From contig NZ_CP003915.1 in NCBI RefSeq assembly GCF_000521505.1, positions 2,728,001 to 2,792,000 on the forward strand: a DNA stretch of 64,000 bases. The letters run 5' to 3'. Below are positions 35,617 through 48,192 of the stretch, piece by piece. The position numbers were made by a program, and so were the translations under genes. Source of the DNA: Advenella mimigardefordensis DPN7. Its GTDB lineage: Bacteria; Pseudomonadota; Gammaproteobacteria; Burkholderiales; Burkholderiaceae_B. The notes beneath the pieces are model-generated. The model searched no databases. It saw nothing but the letters and a program-made list of their open reading frames with translations, and was not told the origin of the DNA. Numbering within the stretch: the stretch's first letter is position 1; each line of letters begins with the position of its first letter.

Positions 35617-36786
35617 TTAGTTCAGGTCCTGGGCAAATTCCCAATGACCGTTCTTGACGCGGAGCAACACCCGGGCGCGATCGTCCAGGCCTGAATGATC
35701 CTTGGCGGACATATTAAATACGCCGTGCACGCCAACCACGTCCTTGCTGTTTTCCAGTGCATCACGCAAGGCCTGACGAAAACCGTCGGTACCTGGCTTG
35801 GCACCACCGGCCAGCGCCTTGGGTATGGCCGCAGCAACCAGCGCGCCGGCATCGTTCATGTGCCCGCCAAACCCGCTGACTGAACCTTTGCCATATTGCG
35901 CCTCATATTTCTGTGTATAGTCCAGACCGGTAGCGCGCATGGGATTGTCAGCTGGCAACTGATCCGCCACCAGGATCGGGCCGGCCGGCAAAATAAGCCC
36001 TTCGCAGGCGTTACCGCACATTTTCAGGAACTCGCCATTGCCGGCCCCGTGTGTCTGATAAATTTGTCCCTTGAAGCCGCGCTGTTTCAGCTCGCGCTGC
36101 GGCAGTGCAGCAGCCGTGCCCGACCCGGCAATCAGAATGGCATCCGGTTTGGCGGCCAGCAGTTTGAGCACCTGGCCGGTCACACTGGTATCAGGGCGGG
36201 CGTAGCTTTCCGTTGCCACAATCTCAATTTTCTTGCCCTGCAGTGCATTTTTGGTTTCCTTGAGCCAGTTCTGGCCATAGGCATCGGAGAACCCGATGAA
36301 CCCGAGCTTGCTGATGCCGGCTTTTTCCATTGCGTGCACCAGGGCAGCCGCCATCAGCACATCATTTTGAGGTGTTTTGAACGACCAGGTGCGCGCCCCC
36401 TCTACCGGCTCCACAATCCCGGCGCTGGCGGCCAGACTGATCATGGGAATTTTCTTCTCTGCCGCGACATCGACCATGGCCAGAGAGCCCGGCGTCGCGG
36501 TCGTTCCGATAATTACATCTGCATTATTCTCGCTGATCAGCTTGCGCATATTGCGTACCGCCTGCGTAGCGTCGGTCGCATCATCAAGAATGGTATAGTT
36601 GACCTTGGTCTCGCCAATCTGGCGCGGCAGCAGCGCAACCGTGTTGCGCTCGGCAATCCCCAGCGAGGCAGCAGGGCCGGTAGCCGATACCACAACGCCC
36701 ACATTAACAGTCTGATCCTCGGCATAGACCGAATGAGCACTGGCAGCAAGCACAGCACCAAGCAGGCAAGGCAGGAACTTTTTCAT
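35617..36786 (-). CDS. livK: Branched-chain amino acid ABC transporter, periplasmic binding protein
   Basis: The 389-residue periplasmic receptor for the transporter encoded downstream. It begins with a signal peptide cleaved after VYA (about residue 22), then the Peripla_BP_6 fold with VNVGVVVSATGPAASLG and ERNTVAL. It is the first gene of a five-component, four-gene operon. The ligand is unknown; the family also binds amides and aromatic compounds. Confidence 0.93.
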   Translation of the reverse strand: MKKFLPCLLGAVLAASAHSVYAEDQTVNVGVVVSATGPAASLGIAERNTVALLPRQIGETKVNYTILDDATDATQAVRNMRKLISENNADVIIGTTATPGSLAMVDVAAEKKIPMISLAASAGIVEPVEGARTWSFKTPQNDVLMAAALVHAMEKAGISKLGFIGFSDAYGQNWLKETKNALQGKKIEIVATESYARPDTSVTGQVLKLLAAKPDAILIAGSGTAAALPQRELKQRGFKGQIYQTHGAGNGEFLKMCGNACEGLILPAGPILVADQLPADNPMRATGLDYTQKYEAQYGKGSVSGFGGHMNDAGALVAAAIPKALAGGAKPGTDGFRQALRDALENSKDVVGVHGVFNMSAKDHSGLDDRARVLLRVKNGHWEFAQDLN

Positions 36787-37102
36787 GATTCGTCTCTCAA
36801 ATATTATGATTTCGCTTAATTACAGCTGTCTATAAAGTTTTCTGTTGCACGCTATAGTCAGCATCCGTGGACAATAATATGTCACACTTAAACGCGTAAT
36901 CATACAGTTTTGTCCTGGTAATTCAGGAATGAAGCCCCAATTTAATTTAAAATAGACTGTTACCGCCCGCTTTTTTGAACACACGGCACAAGGCATTTTG
37001 AGCAGACTAAGAGCATGTGGCCGGCAGGCTGCAGGCATTTAAGAAACCCGGTATGGCGGATTATGGCAACAGCCGCCACCGTTTTTGATGTAAAGGCCAC
37101 CT
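36787..37102. other. livK-msrB divergent intergenic region
   Basis: 316 bp with no gene. An imperfect dyad GTGGACA-N6-TGTCACAC (36867-36887) stands out; it contains TATTAT on the minus strand, which could be a -10 box for livK. Near msrB an AAAGG ribosome binding site (37092-37096) supports its TTG start. Confidence 0.45.
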
Positions 37103-37495
37103 TTGAAAGTCATCAAGTCCGAACAGCAATGGCGTGAGCTGCTTTCTCCGGAAAGCTATCAGGTCACACGGCAAAAAGGTACAGAGCGTGCCTTCACCGG
37201 CGAATACTGGGACCATTTTCAGCCCGGCATTTATACCTGCGTTGCCTGCGGTACCCCCCTGTTTGCGTCAGATACGAAATTCGACGCCGGCTGTGGCTGG
37301 CCCAGCTATTTCGAGCCGCTCAATCCACAGAATGTCCGTGAAGAAACAGATACCTCGCACGGCATGGTCCGCACCGAAGTGCTATGCAACGTGTGCGACG
37401 CTCATCTTGGCCACGTCTTTCCCGATGGCCCTCCGCCTACCGGCCTGCGCTATTGCATCAATTCGCTGTCCCTTCGCTTTGACCCTGCAGAATGA
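37103..37495 (+). CDS. msrB: Peptide-methionine (R)-S-oxide reductase
   Basis: MsrB reduces the R isomer of methionine sulfoxide in cytosolic proteins. The 130-residue protein has the two zinc-binding pairs CVACG and CNVCD, the [10 protein letters not shown] motif and the catalytic Cys in RYCINSLSL near the C-terminus. It starts with TTG at 37103, supported by an AAAGG site; no ATG is suitable. It overlaps the next gene by four bases. Confidence 0.95.
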   Translation: MKVIKSEQQWRELLSPESYQVTRQKGTERAFTGEYWDHFQPGIYTCVACGTPLFASDTKFDAGCGWPSYFEPLNPQNVREETDTSHGMVRTEVLCNVCDAHLGHVFPDGPPPTGLRYCINSLSLRFDPAE

Positions 37496-38076
37496 AAAAG
37501 CTCCTGTTCGATTTTTTCCCACTGGTCCTTTTTTTCGTCGCTTTCAAGGTTGCCGACATTTACGTCGCCACCTGGGTGGCTATCGCCAGCAGCGTGCTGC
37601 AAATTCTGTGGCTGAAACTGCGCGGCCGCCCGATAGAAGCCACCAACTGGATGAACGTAATCATCATCGTGGTATTTGGTGGTGCCACCATTTATTTCCA
37701 CAACGATACCTTCGTCAAATGGAAGCCCACTGTGCTGTACTGGATGTTCGCCGTGATTCTGCTGGGCGCACGTTTGCTGATGAACAAAAACGTCTTGCGC
37801 AAAATGCTGGCCACGCAAATGACGCTGCCCGACCGCATCTGGGATCGGTTATCCGACAGCTGGGCTGGCTTTTTCCTGTTTGCAGGCGCGCTCAATTTAG
37901 TGGTGGCCTTTTCCGGCTACTTCACGCAGGACCAATGGGTCACCTTCAAGGCCTTCGGCATGACGATTCTGCTGGTTATTTTTGCAATTGGCCAGTCGGT
38001 CTGGCTTGGGCGTCATATGCAGGACGTTCCCGCCACTTCCGGACCGGTTGCGCTACCGGAGAAATCCAATGACTAA
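37492..38076 (+). CDS. yciB: Inner-membrane septation protein A family (YciB/IspZ)
   Basis: A 194-residue membrane protein with five hydrophobic helices. Family motifs include [12 protein letters not shown] at the start and [14 protein letters not shown] in the middle. YciB has been linked to cell-envelope synthesis and septation, but the molecular role is unsettled. The start overlaps the msrB stop (ATGA) and the end overlaps bolA by eight bases, so these three genes form a unit. Confidence 0.92.
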   Translation: MKKLLFDFFPLVLFFVAFKVADIYVATWVAIASSVLQILWLKLRGRPIEATNWMNVIIIVVFGGATIYFHNDTFVKWKPTVLYWMFAVILLGARLLMNKNVLRKMLATQMTLPDRIWDRLSDSWAGFFLFAGALNLVVAFSGYFTQDQWVTFKAFGMTILLVIFAIGQSVWLGRHMQDVPATSGPVALPEKSND

Positions 38077-38335
38077 TCAGGACCGTATTGCACTGATTCG
38101 TGAGCGCCTGGCCTCGCTGGAGCCGCAGGTACTGGATATCGAAGACGAATCCCATCTGCACAAGGGACACGCAGGCGCCAGCAATGGTGCGGGCCATTAT
38201 CGCCTGAGCATCCGCTCGGCCCGCTTTAATGGATTATCCCGGGTTGCCAGCCAGCGTCTGGTCTATGACGCCCTGGGAGATCTGATCCCCTACCCCATTC
38301 ATGCTCTGTCCATTCAGACTCAACCGATTTCTTAA
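38069..38335 (+). CDS. bolA: BolA-family protein
   Basis: An 88-residue BolA/IbaG-type protein. BolA proteins partner with monothiol glutaredoxins in Fe-S cluster handling and affect cell shape under stress. The region SHLHKGHAG carries the conserved His, and FNGLSRVASQRLVYDALGDLI is the class helix. The ATG at 38069 overlaps the yciB end; a longer frame from 37982 is a read-in and is rejected. Confidence 0.92.
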   Translation: MTNQDRIALIRERLASLEPQVLDIEDESHLHKGHAGASNGAGHYRLSIRSARFNGLSRVASQRLVYDALGDLIPYPIHALSIQTQPIS

Positions 38336-38349
38336 CCAAGAGGAACACT

Positions 38350-39204
38350 ATGAAACGATTTATTTTACTTGCTGTAACTTGCGCCATGACAGTCCCGGCT
38401 CTGGCCCAGAACGTGGCCACTGTCAATGGTAAAGCCATTACCAGCGATCAGGTAGATACGGCAGTGAAAACGCTCGTTGCCCGTGGTGCGACAGACAGCC
38501 CCGCGCTGCGCGAACAAATCACAGAACAACTGATCAATAGTGCCGTCCTGTCCCAGGAAGCTGAAAAACAGGGCGTAGACAAAAACCCTGAGGTACAGTT
38601 CGCTATCGAAAATGCCCGTCAGGAAATCATGATCGGCTCCATGATGCGTGACTGGGCCAAGACTCACCCCGTCAGTGACGAAGCAATCAAAAAAGCCTAC
38701 GACGACTTCAAGGCTCAGTCTGCCGGTGAACAGGAATATCAGGTCAAACACATCCTGGTCAAAGACGAAACCGCGGCCAACAAGCTGCTGAAAGATATCA
38801 AGGCTAAAAAAATCAGCTTCGCTGATGCCGCCAAGAAAAACTCCATCGACCCTGGTAGTGGCAAAAACGGTGGCGATCTCGGATGGGCTCCCGCCGAGAA
38901 CTACGTACCTGAATTTGCCGAAGCGGTCAAAGCAGCCAAAAAAGGCCAGTTGCTGGATAAACCCGTTAAAAGTCAGTTTGGCTGGCACATCATTCAGGTA
39001 ACCGACTCACGTCCGGTCAAAGTACCTACCCTGGAAGAAGCCAAACCACAAATCAGCCAGATGCTGAGCCAGCAGTCACTGCAAGAGCAGATGAAAAAAC
39101 TGCGTGACGAAGCCAAGATCGAGAAAACGCCAGCAGAAGGCGCAGCAGACAAACCTGCTGAACAGCCTGCTGCCGCGCCCGCAACTGAAGCACCTAAGCA
39201 GTAA
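38350..39204 (+). CDS. Periplasmic parvulin-type peptidyl-prolyl isomerase
   Basis: A 284-residue foldase. A signal peptide ends after ALA (about residue 19), followed by a SurA-like N-terminal helical domain (about 20-125) and one rotamase domain (about 130-230) with KHILVKDETAAN, GGDLGWAP and FGWHIIQV motifs. The Lys/Ala-rich tail is low complexity. It probably assists outer-membrane or periplasmic protein folding. It follows bolA by 14 bases with an AGAGGA site before the ATG. Two terminators follow. Confidence 0.92.
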   Translation: MKRFILLAVTCAMTVPALAQNVATVNGKAITSDQVDTAVKTLVARGATDSPALREQITEQLINSAVLSQEAEKQGVDKNPEVQFAIENARQEIMIGSMMRDWAKTHPVSDEAIKKAYDDFKAQSAGEQEYQVKHILVKDETAANKLLKDIKAKKISFADAAKKNSIDPGSGKNGGDLGWAPAENYVPEFAEAVKAAKKGQLLDKPVKSQFGWHIIQVTDSRPVKVPTLEEAKPQISQMLSQQSLQEQMKKLRDEAKIEKTPAEGAADKPAEQPAAAPATEAPKQ

Positions 39205-39212
39205 GGTGGAAT

Positions 39213-39235
39213 AAGCCGGATGCGTTATCCGGCTT
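39213..39235 (+). terminator. Hairpin after the parvulin gene
   Basis: AAGCCGGAT (39213-39221) pairs exactly with ATCCGGCTT (39227-39235) around a five-base loop, followed only by TACC. It probably acts with the stronger terminator directly after it. Confidence 0.55.
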
Positions 39236-39250
39236 TACCCTGCTGCTAAC

Positions 39251-39295
39251 AAAAATCCCCCATTGGTCCCGGTAACGGGCAGATGGGGGATTTTT
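39251..39295. terminator. Bidirectional terminator between the parvulin gene and ligA
   Basis: AAAAATCCCCCAT (39251-39263) pairs exactly with ATGGGGGATTTTT (39283-39295), with a smaller CCCG/CGGG hairpin in the loop. The symmetrical A- and T-runs serve both converging genes. Confidence 0.9.
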
Positions 39296-39437
39296 ATTGT
39301 GTGCAGTACTGAACTGGTATGAAAATAAGGACGCCTTATGGAACGCGGTGGTTTCGCGTCGCTGCGGATGGCCACCAGGAGCGCATTAGCACGACGGCAT
39401 CGCCGTGCTGCGTACATAAACCGATAAACCGCCCTAT

Positions 39438-42592
<3,155 letters not shown>

Positions 42593-42612
42593 TGTGTGAT
42601 TGACCCTTTTGT

Positions 42613-45600
42613 TTACGCTTCGCCAACAAGCTGTACGGCGGACTCGATATCCACAGCAACAATTCGGGAAACCCCTTGTTCTTGCATCGTAACACCGATT
42701 AACTGCTTCGCCATCTGCATGGCTATTTTATTGTGAGAAATAAATAAAAACTGCGTCTGATCGCTCATGCTATTGACCAGATTCGCATACCTTTCAGTAT
42801 TGGCATCATCCAGCGGCGCATCCACCTCGTCCAGCAGACAAAATGGTGCCGGATTCAGTTTGAACAACGCAAACACCAGCGCTGTCGCCGTCAGGGCTTT
42901 TTCACCGCCCGACAGCAGATGAATCGTGCTGTTGCGTTTACCCGGAGGCTGTGCCATCACCTGCACGCCGGCATCCAGGATTTCTTCGCCGGTCATGGAC
43001 AACCGCGCCTCGCCACCGCCGAACAGTTTAGGGAACAAATCACCAAAATGCGTGTTCACCTGATTAAAGGTTTCCTGCAGAAGATCACGTGTTTCCCGGT
43101 CAATGCGACGGATCGCATCTTCCAGCGTCTCGATGGCTTCGCTCAGATCCGCATGTTGCGCATCCAGAAACCCCTTGCGCTCGCGCGATTCGTTCAGTTC
43201 GTCCAGCGCCGCCAGGTTAACTGACCCCAGCGCCTCGATCTGCCGGGATATTTTTTGCACCTCGGCATGCAGCCAGGTCACTTTGGACCAGTCGTCGGGC
43301 AAATCGTTCATTTCAAGCTTAAGTGCCTGGCGATCCACCTCGTGTTCGTCCAGTTGCTCGGAAAACTGCTCTACCGCGAGCCGGGCGGCCTGCTCATCGA
43401 GCTGCAACTGCATAATATGGGCACGGCGCGGTTCCAGCGACTGTTCAGTGCGCATCCGCGTTTCATCCGCGCCACGCAGTGTGGCAGCCAGATTATCCAG
43501 TTCCAGCCGGGCAGCCGCCAGCGCTTCCTCACGGATCACACGGGTTTCCAGTGCATCCTGCAAGCCGGCCTGGGTTGCTGACTCGTCGAAATCGAACAGT
43601 TCGGCTTCCAGGTTTTCCAGTTCGTTGCCAGCCTGATTGATCTGGTTGCCGGCCAGGTCCCGGTTGCGGGTCAGGTCTGCAATTCGCGATGTGAGGCCGC
43701 GCTGGGTAAAGCCGGCTTCCTGTACATTGCGCTCCAGCTCCCGCAGTTGCTGGCGTGCCGCTTCGGCGGTTTCGGCCAGCGTCTCGCCGGCCATTTCCGC
43801 TTCAGCATAGGCTTCCTGCAGTGTGGCCAGCTCATTGTCCAGCGCTTCAAATCCGGCCTCGGACTCTTCCTTCTGTGCCAGCAACTCTTCCTGCTGCACA
43901 CGGATATCAGCCAGATCTTCGTTAATGCGTGCGTTGCGCTCCTCGCTTTGTTGCATTTGCGCGTGCAGCCTGGAATGCTCCATCTGCAGATCATGTACCC
44001 GGCGAGTGAGCTCCGACAGGCGCTGACGTGCGGGCGTCATCGATTGTGACAACGCGGTCCAGGCGGCTTCGCTGCGCGCCAGCTGGGTAACGGCCTGATC
44101 GGCAATCAGCTGGCGCGCCTTGATTTCGCGCTTAAGATTATCAATCTCCTGCTGGCGGGCCAGCATGCCGGATTGCTCGGAGTCGGCGGCGTAAAAACAC
44201 AGGCCATGCGCATCGGTCATATGCCCTTCGCGCACCACCAATTGCACACCAATAGGCAGTGATTGTCGCTGTCCCAGCGCTTCAGTGAGCGATGAGGCCG
44301 TGTAGACGCCTTGCAGCCAGCGTCCCAGCAGGCTTTTGAGATCGGGATCGTTGCAGCGTATCAGCGACAGCAGCGGCGTATGGCCTGGCAGCGCAGCCGG
44401 CAGCGCCTCGGCTGTCGGCTTCTGATAGAACGCCAGTCGCGATGGCGGCGGATCGTCTGTAAACGCACGCGCCATATCCAGGTCACGCAATGGCAACGCG
44501 GTTAAACGCTCACGCAGGACCGATTCGAGTGCGGCTTCCCAGCCCGGTTCAATGTGTATCTGCTGCCAGAGGCGACCAAAACCGGCCAGATCATGTTTTT
44601 GCAGCCAGGGTTCAAGCGCCCCCTTCTTCTGTACATCTTCCTGCAGGGCGCTCAGCGCGCTGAGCCGGGCTTCCAGCCTGGCCACATCCTGCGTTTCCTT
44701 GTGCGAATTGTTTTGTGCGTTGCGACGTGCCTCATCCAGCTGTGGCAAACGCTCTTCCATGTCCTGCAGCGTCGCCTGCACTTCTTCCAGTTGCGCTTCG
44801 GCCGCGTTGCGATCACCCGTCAGTTGTTCAAGACGACCCGCATCAGGACGCTGGATCTCGCCCAGCTCGCGCTGCAGCCGTTCACGACGCTGTTCCAGCT
44901 GCTGCAACTGGCGGTCAGCATCACGCTGCGTCTGGGCAGTCAGCGCCAGCTTCTGCTCCACGCGCGCCAGTTCGGATCGCATGGCTTCGCGGCTTGCCGA
45001 CGCACTGCGTACCTTTTCTTCTACATCGGGCATGTCGGCCTGACGCGATTCCAGTTCATCCTGCACCATGGCGGCACGCTCACCAGCCGCGGCCAGCTCT
45101 TCTTCAAGCTCGGCAATCTGTTCGGTGCAATGCGTGAGCTGATCCTGCCACTCCTGCATCTGGGTATTGAGCGTCGCCTTGCGTGCCTGCAGTCGGTTAC
45201 GGGCATCCACCACATGGCGGATTTCCGTTTCCAGACGGCTAACCGTGGTGTTGGCCTCGTACATGGCTGCCTGGGCAGCATGAACGGCGTCGCTGGCCTG
45301 ATAATGGGCCTGCCGGCGTTTTTCCACTTCGCTTTCCGAAGCCCGCAACTCTGCGAGTGACGCTTCCAGTTCGGTCTGCGCCTTTTCGATCTCCTGTGCT
45401 TTTTTCTCCTGGTCGGCACGGGCATTTTCTTCGCGGATCAGCCACAGCACATGTTGCTTTTTCTCGCCGTCGTTCTGCAGGTCACGGTACTTGCGCGCCA
45501 CTTCGGCCTGGGCTTCCAGACGGGTAAGCTGCGATTCGAGCTCGCGCATGATGTCTTCAACGCGTGTCAGGTTCTCACGGGTATCGCTCAGACGATTTTC

Positions 45601-46140
45601 GGTTTCCCGGCGGCGTTCCTTGTATCGGGACACGCCGGCCGCCTCTTCCAGATAGACGCGCAGCTCTTCCGGCTTGGCCTCGATCAGGCGATTGATCATG
45701 CCCTGCCCAATGATGGCGTATCCTCTTGCGCCCAGACCGGTGCCCAGGAAAATATCGTGAATATCCTTGCGGCGAACCTGCTGGTTGTTAACGTAATAGC
45801 TACTCGTGCCATCACGGGTCAATACCCGTCTGACGGCGATTTCTCCGTATGTGCTCCACTGCCCGACGGCGCGACCGTCGCTGTTGTCGAAAACCAGTTC
45901 CACCGATGCCCGTGCTGCGGGCTTTCGGTTTCCCGAACCGTTGAAGATCACATCCTGCATGGATTCGCCACGCAGTTCGGAGGCACGCGTTTCCCCCAGC
46001 ACCCAGCGTACGGCATCGATAATATTGGATTTGCCGCAGCCGTTGGGGCCGACAACGCCCACCATCTGGCTGGGCACCGGGATGACCGTAGGATCAACAA
46101 ATGACTTGAATCCGGCTAGTTTAAGTTGGGTGAGACGCAC
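42613..46140 (-). CDS. smc: Chromosome segregation ATPase SMC
   Basis: SMC compacts and separates chromosomes with ScpA and ScpB. The 1175-residue protein has Walker A GPNGCGKSN (about 32-40), coiled coils (about 170-500 and 670-1010), a hinge in between, and the ABC signature LLSGGEKALTA with Walker B LLDEVDAPLDDAN near the C-terminus. The start is GTG at 46140, giving the family start RLTQLKLAGFKSFVDP. An in-frame start at 46218 would add 26 residues that match nothing typical. The ribosome binding site is poor. Confidence 0.95.
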   Translation of the reverse strand: MRLTQLKLAGFKSFVDPTVIPVPSQMVGVVGPNGCGKSNIIDAVRWVLGETRASELRGESMQDVIFNGSGNRKPAARASVELVFDNSDGRAVGQWSTYGEIAVRRVLTRDGTSSYYVNNQQVRRKDIHDIFLGTGLGARGYAIIGQGMINRLIEAKPEELRVYLEEAAGVSRYKERRRETENRLSDTRENLTRVEDIMRELESQLTRLEAQAEVARKYRDLQNDGEKKQHVLWLIREENARADQEKKAQEIEKAQTELEASLAELRASESEVEKRRQAHYQASDAVHAAQAAMYEANTTVSRLETEIRHVVDARNRLQARKATLNTQMQEWQDQLTHCTEQIAELEEELAAAGERAAMVQDELESRQADMPDVEEKVRSASASREAMRSELARVEQKLALTAQTQRDADRQLQQLEQRRERLQRELGEIQRPDAGRLEQLTGDRNAAEAQLEEVQATLQDMEERLPQLDEARRNAQNNSHKETQDVARLEARLSALSALQEDVQKKGALEPWLQKHDLAGFGRLWQQIHIEPGWEAALESVLRERLTALPLRDLDMARAFTDDPPPSRLAFYQKPTAEALPAALPGHTPLLSLIRCNDPDLKSLLGRWLQGVYTASSLTEALGQRQSLPIGVQLVVREGHMTDAHGLCFYAADSEQSGMLARQQEIDNLKREIKARQLIADQAVTQLARSEAAWTALSQSMTPARQRLSELTRRVHDLQMEHSRLHAQMQQSEERNARINEDLADIRVQQEELLAQKEESEAGFEALDNELATLQEAYAEAEMAGETLAETAEAARQQLRELERNVQEAGFTQRGLTSRIADLTRNRDLAGNQINQAGNELENLEAELFDFDESATQAGLQDALETRVIREEALAAARLELDNLAATLRGADETRMRTEQSLEPRRAHIMQLQLDEQAARLAVEQFSEQLDEHEVDRQALKLEMNDLPDDWSKVTWLHAEVQKISRQIEALGSVNLAALDELNESRERKGFLDAQHADLSEAIETLEDAIRRIDRETRDLLQETFNQVNTHFGDLFPKLFGGGEARLSMTGEEILDAGVQVMAQPPGKRNSTIHLLSGGEKALTATALVFALFKLNPAPFCLLDEVDAPLDDANTERYANLVNSMSDQTQFLFISHNKIAMQMAKQLIGVTMQEQGVSRIVAVDIESAVQLVGEA

Positions 46141-46711
46141 TTGGGAGAACAATACAAAGTAAAAAAATGCCCATAAGGTAACACCGGATGCGGGTCCGGC
46201 ACTACAGTCAGGCTCCATCCCCGTATAATAACCCAGGCGACCCGGTTAGATCGTAAACAAAAGTCATCATGGCAATAATTGCGTCGACCATCCGTTGTCT
46301 TCCTGCCCGCGTTCCCGCAGCGGCCAGCTCGCGGCGACACCAGCCCTGCCGCGCCAGCGCGATCACCCGTCCGCTCTTCGCTGCGCCCCGGATAGGCATC
46401 GGGCTTGCTTCTGCCTGGTTATAAATTATTCAGGCAGCTGCACGGCCCGACTGGCAAGTCCTGTTGCTGCTATTTGCAATTGACCTTGTACCTGCTTCTG
46501 TTTCAATCTAATTCATCAATGGGTAGGGATAATGGGTAACGAAACACCACTGAACCTGATATTATGTTGCGATTACGCACGATGGAAAACCGGGCGCCTG
46601 TCTGGTCTGCCCGTCAGCATCATTTCATAAGCACGACATCTGGTTACTTTATCGTCTGGTGCAGGCACCGGATTCAGGTAAGCAATATCAAGTTAAAACG
46701 GGATATTCAGT
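46141..46711. other. smc-lplT divergent intergenic region
   Basis: 571 bp, the longest gap in the window. No convincing gene: short frames on both strands lack ribosome binding sites and recognisable sequence. TTATTATAC on the minus strand near 46225 could be a -10 box for smc, but no matching -35 is seen. The part near lplT is AT-richer. I see no tRNA or small-RNA terminator in it. Confidence 0.5.
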
Positions 46712-48025
46712 TTGAAAAAAGGTTTCTTTCTCGTCATGTTGGCACAGGCGCTGTCGTCCCTGGCCGACAATGCGCTTTTTATTGCTGCTATCGCCCTTAT
46801 CGCTGAACTGTCCGGACCAGACTGGATGACGCCGGCCATGAAATGGTTTTTTGCGTTTGCCTACGTCATCCTGGCCGCCTTCGTTGGCGCCATCGCCGAC
46901 TCTTTCCCCAAGGGTCGCGTCATGTTCTGCACCAATGCCATCAAAATTTCCGGCTGCCTGCTCATGTTCGGCTTCGCTTTGCTGGCGCCGTCCGACAAAA
47001 GTCTGCACGCCTACATCGTCTGTTTTTCCTATGCGCTGGTCGGCATTGGCGCTGCCGCCTATTCGCCAGCGAAATACGGGATTGTGACTGAATTGCTGCC
47101 GCCGCGGGATCTGGTCAAGGGAAATAGCTGGATTGAAGGGCTGACGGTGCTGTCGATCATTTTCGGGGTCGTGCTGGGCGGCAAACTGATCGAGCCACCG
47201 CTCTCTGATTTCCTGCTCTCCCTGCCCTGGATGTCAGTGCTGGCAAAAACGCCGGCAGAAGCAGCCGTGGTGGTTATTGGCTTCATTTATATTATGGCGG
47301 CCATCTGTAATTTGCTGATCCCCAACACGCACTTTGTTTATCCGAAACAGGAATCCAACCCGGTGAAACTGGTCAGCGTCTTTGCCAATTATGTACGCAT
47401 TCTGTGGCAGGACAAAGTGGGACAAATCTCGCTGGCCGTTACCACCCTTTTCTGGGGTGCTGGTGCCACGCTGCAATTAATTGTGTTGCAGTGGGGAAAG
47501 GATCACCTGGAACTCAGTATTGCCCAGTCAGCCAACCTGATGGGCGTCGCGGCCATCGGTACCATTATCGGCTCGGTTCTGGCCGGCAAGGTTCCGCTAA
47601 CACGCGCCCTGCATGTGCTGCCTATCGGTGTGGTCATGGGTTTTTCGGTCATGCTGATGACCATTGTCAAGGAAACCTGGGCAGTGTATTTCACCCTGAT
47701 TCTGGTTGGCGGGCTTTCCGGCTTTTTCGTTGTGCCGCTTAACGCACTGCTGCAGCACCGCGGACACGTTCTATTGTCGGCCGGGCACTCTATTGCCGTA
47801 CAGAATTTCAACGAACAGCTGAACATCCTGTTCATGGTGGCCGCCTATTGGTTCATGCTGGAAATGAACCTGCACATCAATACCATCATTATCATTTTTG
47901 GCGTCATTGTTGCCCTACTCATGGCGCTGGTAATTGTCTGGTGCTATCGCAACCAGCGACGCTATCCGGCAACCTTTGCCGAAATCGGTGAAGACGGACA
48001 CGGTCGGGCGCAGACCGGCCATTAA
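46712..48025 (+). CDS. lplT: Lysophospholipid transporter LplT
   Basis: LplT flips lysophospholipids across the inner membrane for re-acylation. The 437-residue major-facilitator protein has about twelve hydrophobic helices; family-typical stretches are QALSSLADNALFIAAIAL, AYSPAKYGIVTELLP and NSWIEGLTV. In E. coli it works with the acyltransferase Aas, which is absent from this window. The TTG at 46712 is the start, since the sequence matches LplT from there and GGGAT lies before it. Confidence 0.92.
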   Translation: MKKGFFLVMLAQALSSLADNALFIAAIALIAELSGPDWMTPAMKWFFAFAYVILAAFVGAIADSFPKGRVMFCTNAIKISGCLLMFGFALLAPSDKSLHAYIVCFSYALVGIGAAAYSPAKYGIVTELLPPRDLVKGNSWIEGLTVLSIIFGVVLGGKLIEPPLSDFLLSLPWMSVLAKTPAEAAVVVIGFIYIMAAICNLLIPNTHFVYPKQESNPVKLVSVFANYVRILWQDKVGQISLAVTTLFWGAGATLQLIVLQWGKDHLELSIAQSANLMGVAAIGTIIGSVLAGKVPLTRALHVLPIGVVMGFSVMLMTIVKETWAVYFTLILVGGLSGFFVVPLNALLQHRGHVLLSAGHSIAVQNFNEQLNILFMVAAYWFMLEMNLHINTIIIIFGVIVALLMALVIVWCYRNQRRYPATFAEIGEDGHGRAQTGH

Positions 48026-48192
48026 GCCGGCTACTCATTCATTGGCTTAGCGCAAAAGCAACCCGGCAATTGAACCTGACCGGCAAGGTCCCCCTGTGCC
48101 GGGGCATCCCTTTACTCACTGAAACCTGCCGGTTTTCCGAATCTCAGCGGCACTCAACGAAACCGGCGGCACACAGCGTCACTCAACGATAC

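Noticed and set aside
34543..36786. Mobile or horizontally acquired island covering the liv operon
   Set aside because: Codon usage and GC content look like the neighbours, and there is no integrase, transposase, tRNA or flanking repeat.
39388..39410. Imperfect hairpin AGCAC...GTGCT between the terminator and ligA
   Set aside because: It has a three-base bulge and no T-run, and the strong terminator next to it explains the region.
46208..46399. 63-codon minus-strand frame upstream of smc
   Set aside because: No ribosome binding site, no recognisable sequence, and it would occupy the smc promoter region.
46524..46539. Sequence resembling the I-SceI homing endonuclease site (TAGGGATAA followed by TGGGTAA)
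   Set aside because: Only the first nine bases agree and the second half is shifted; there is no intron, intein or endonuclease gene nearby. Coincidence.
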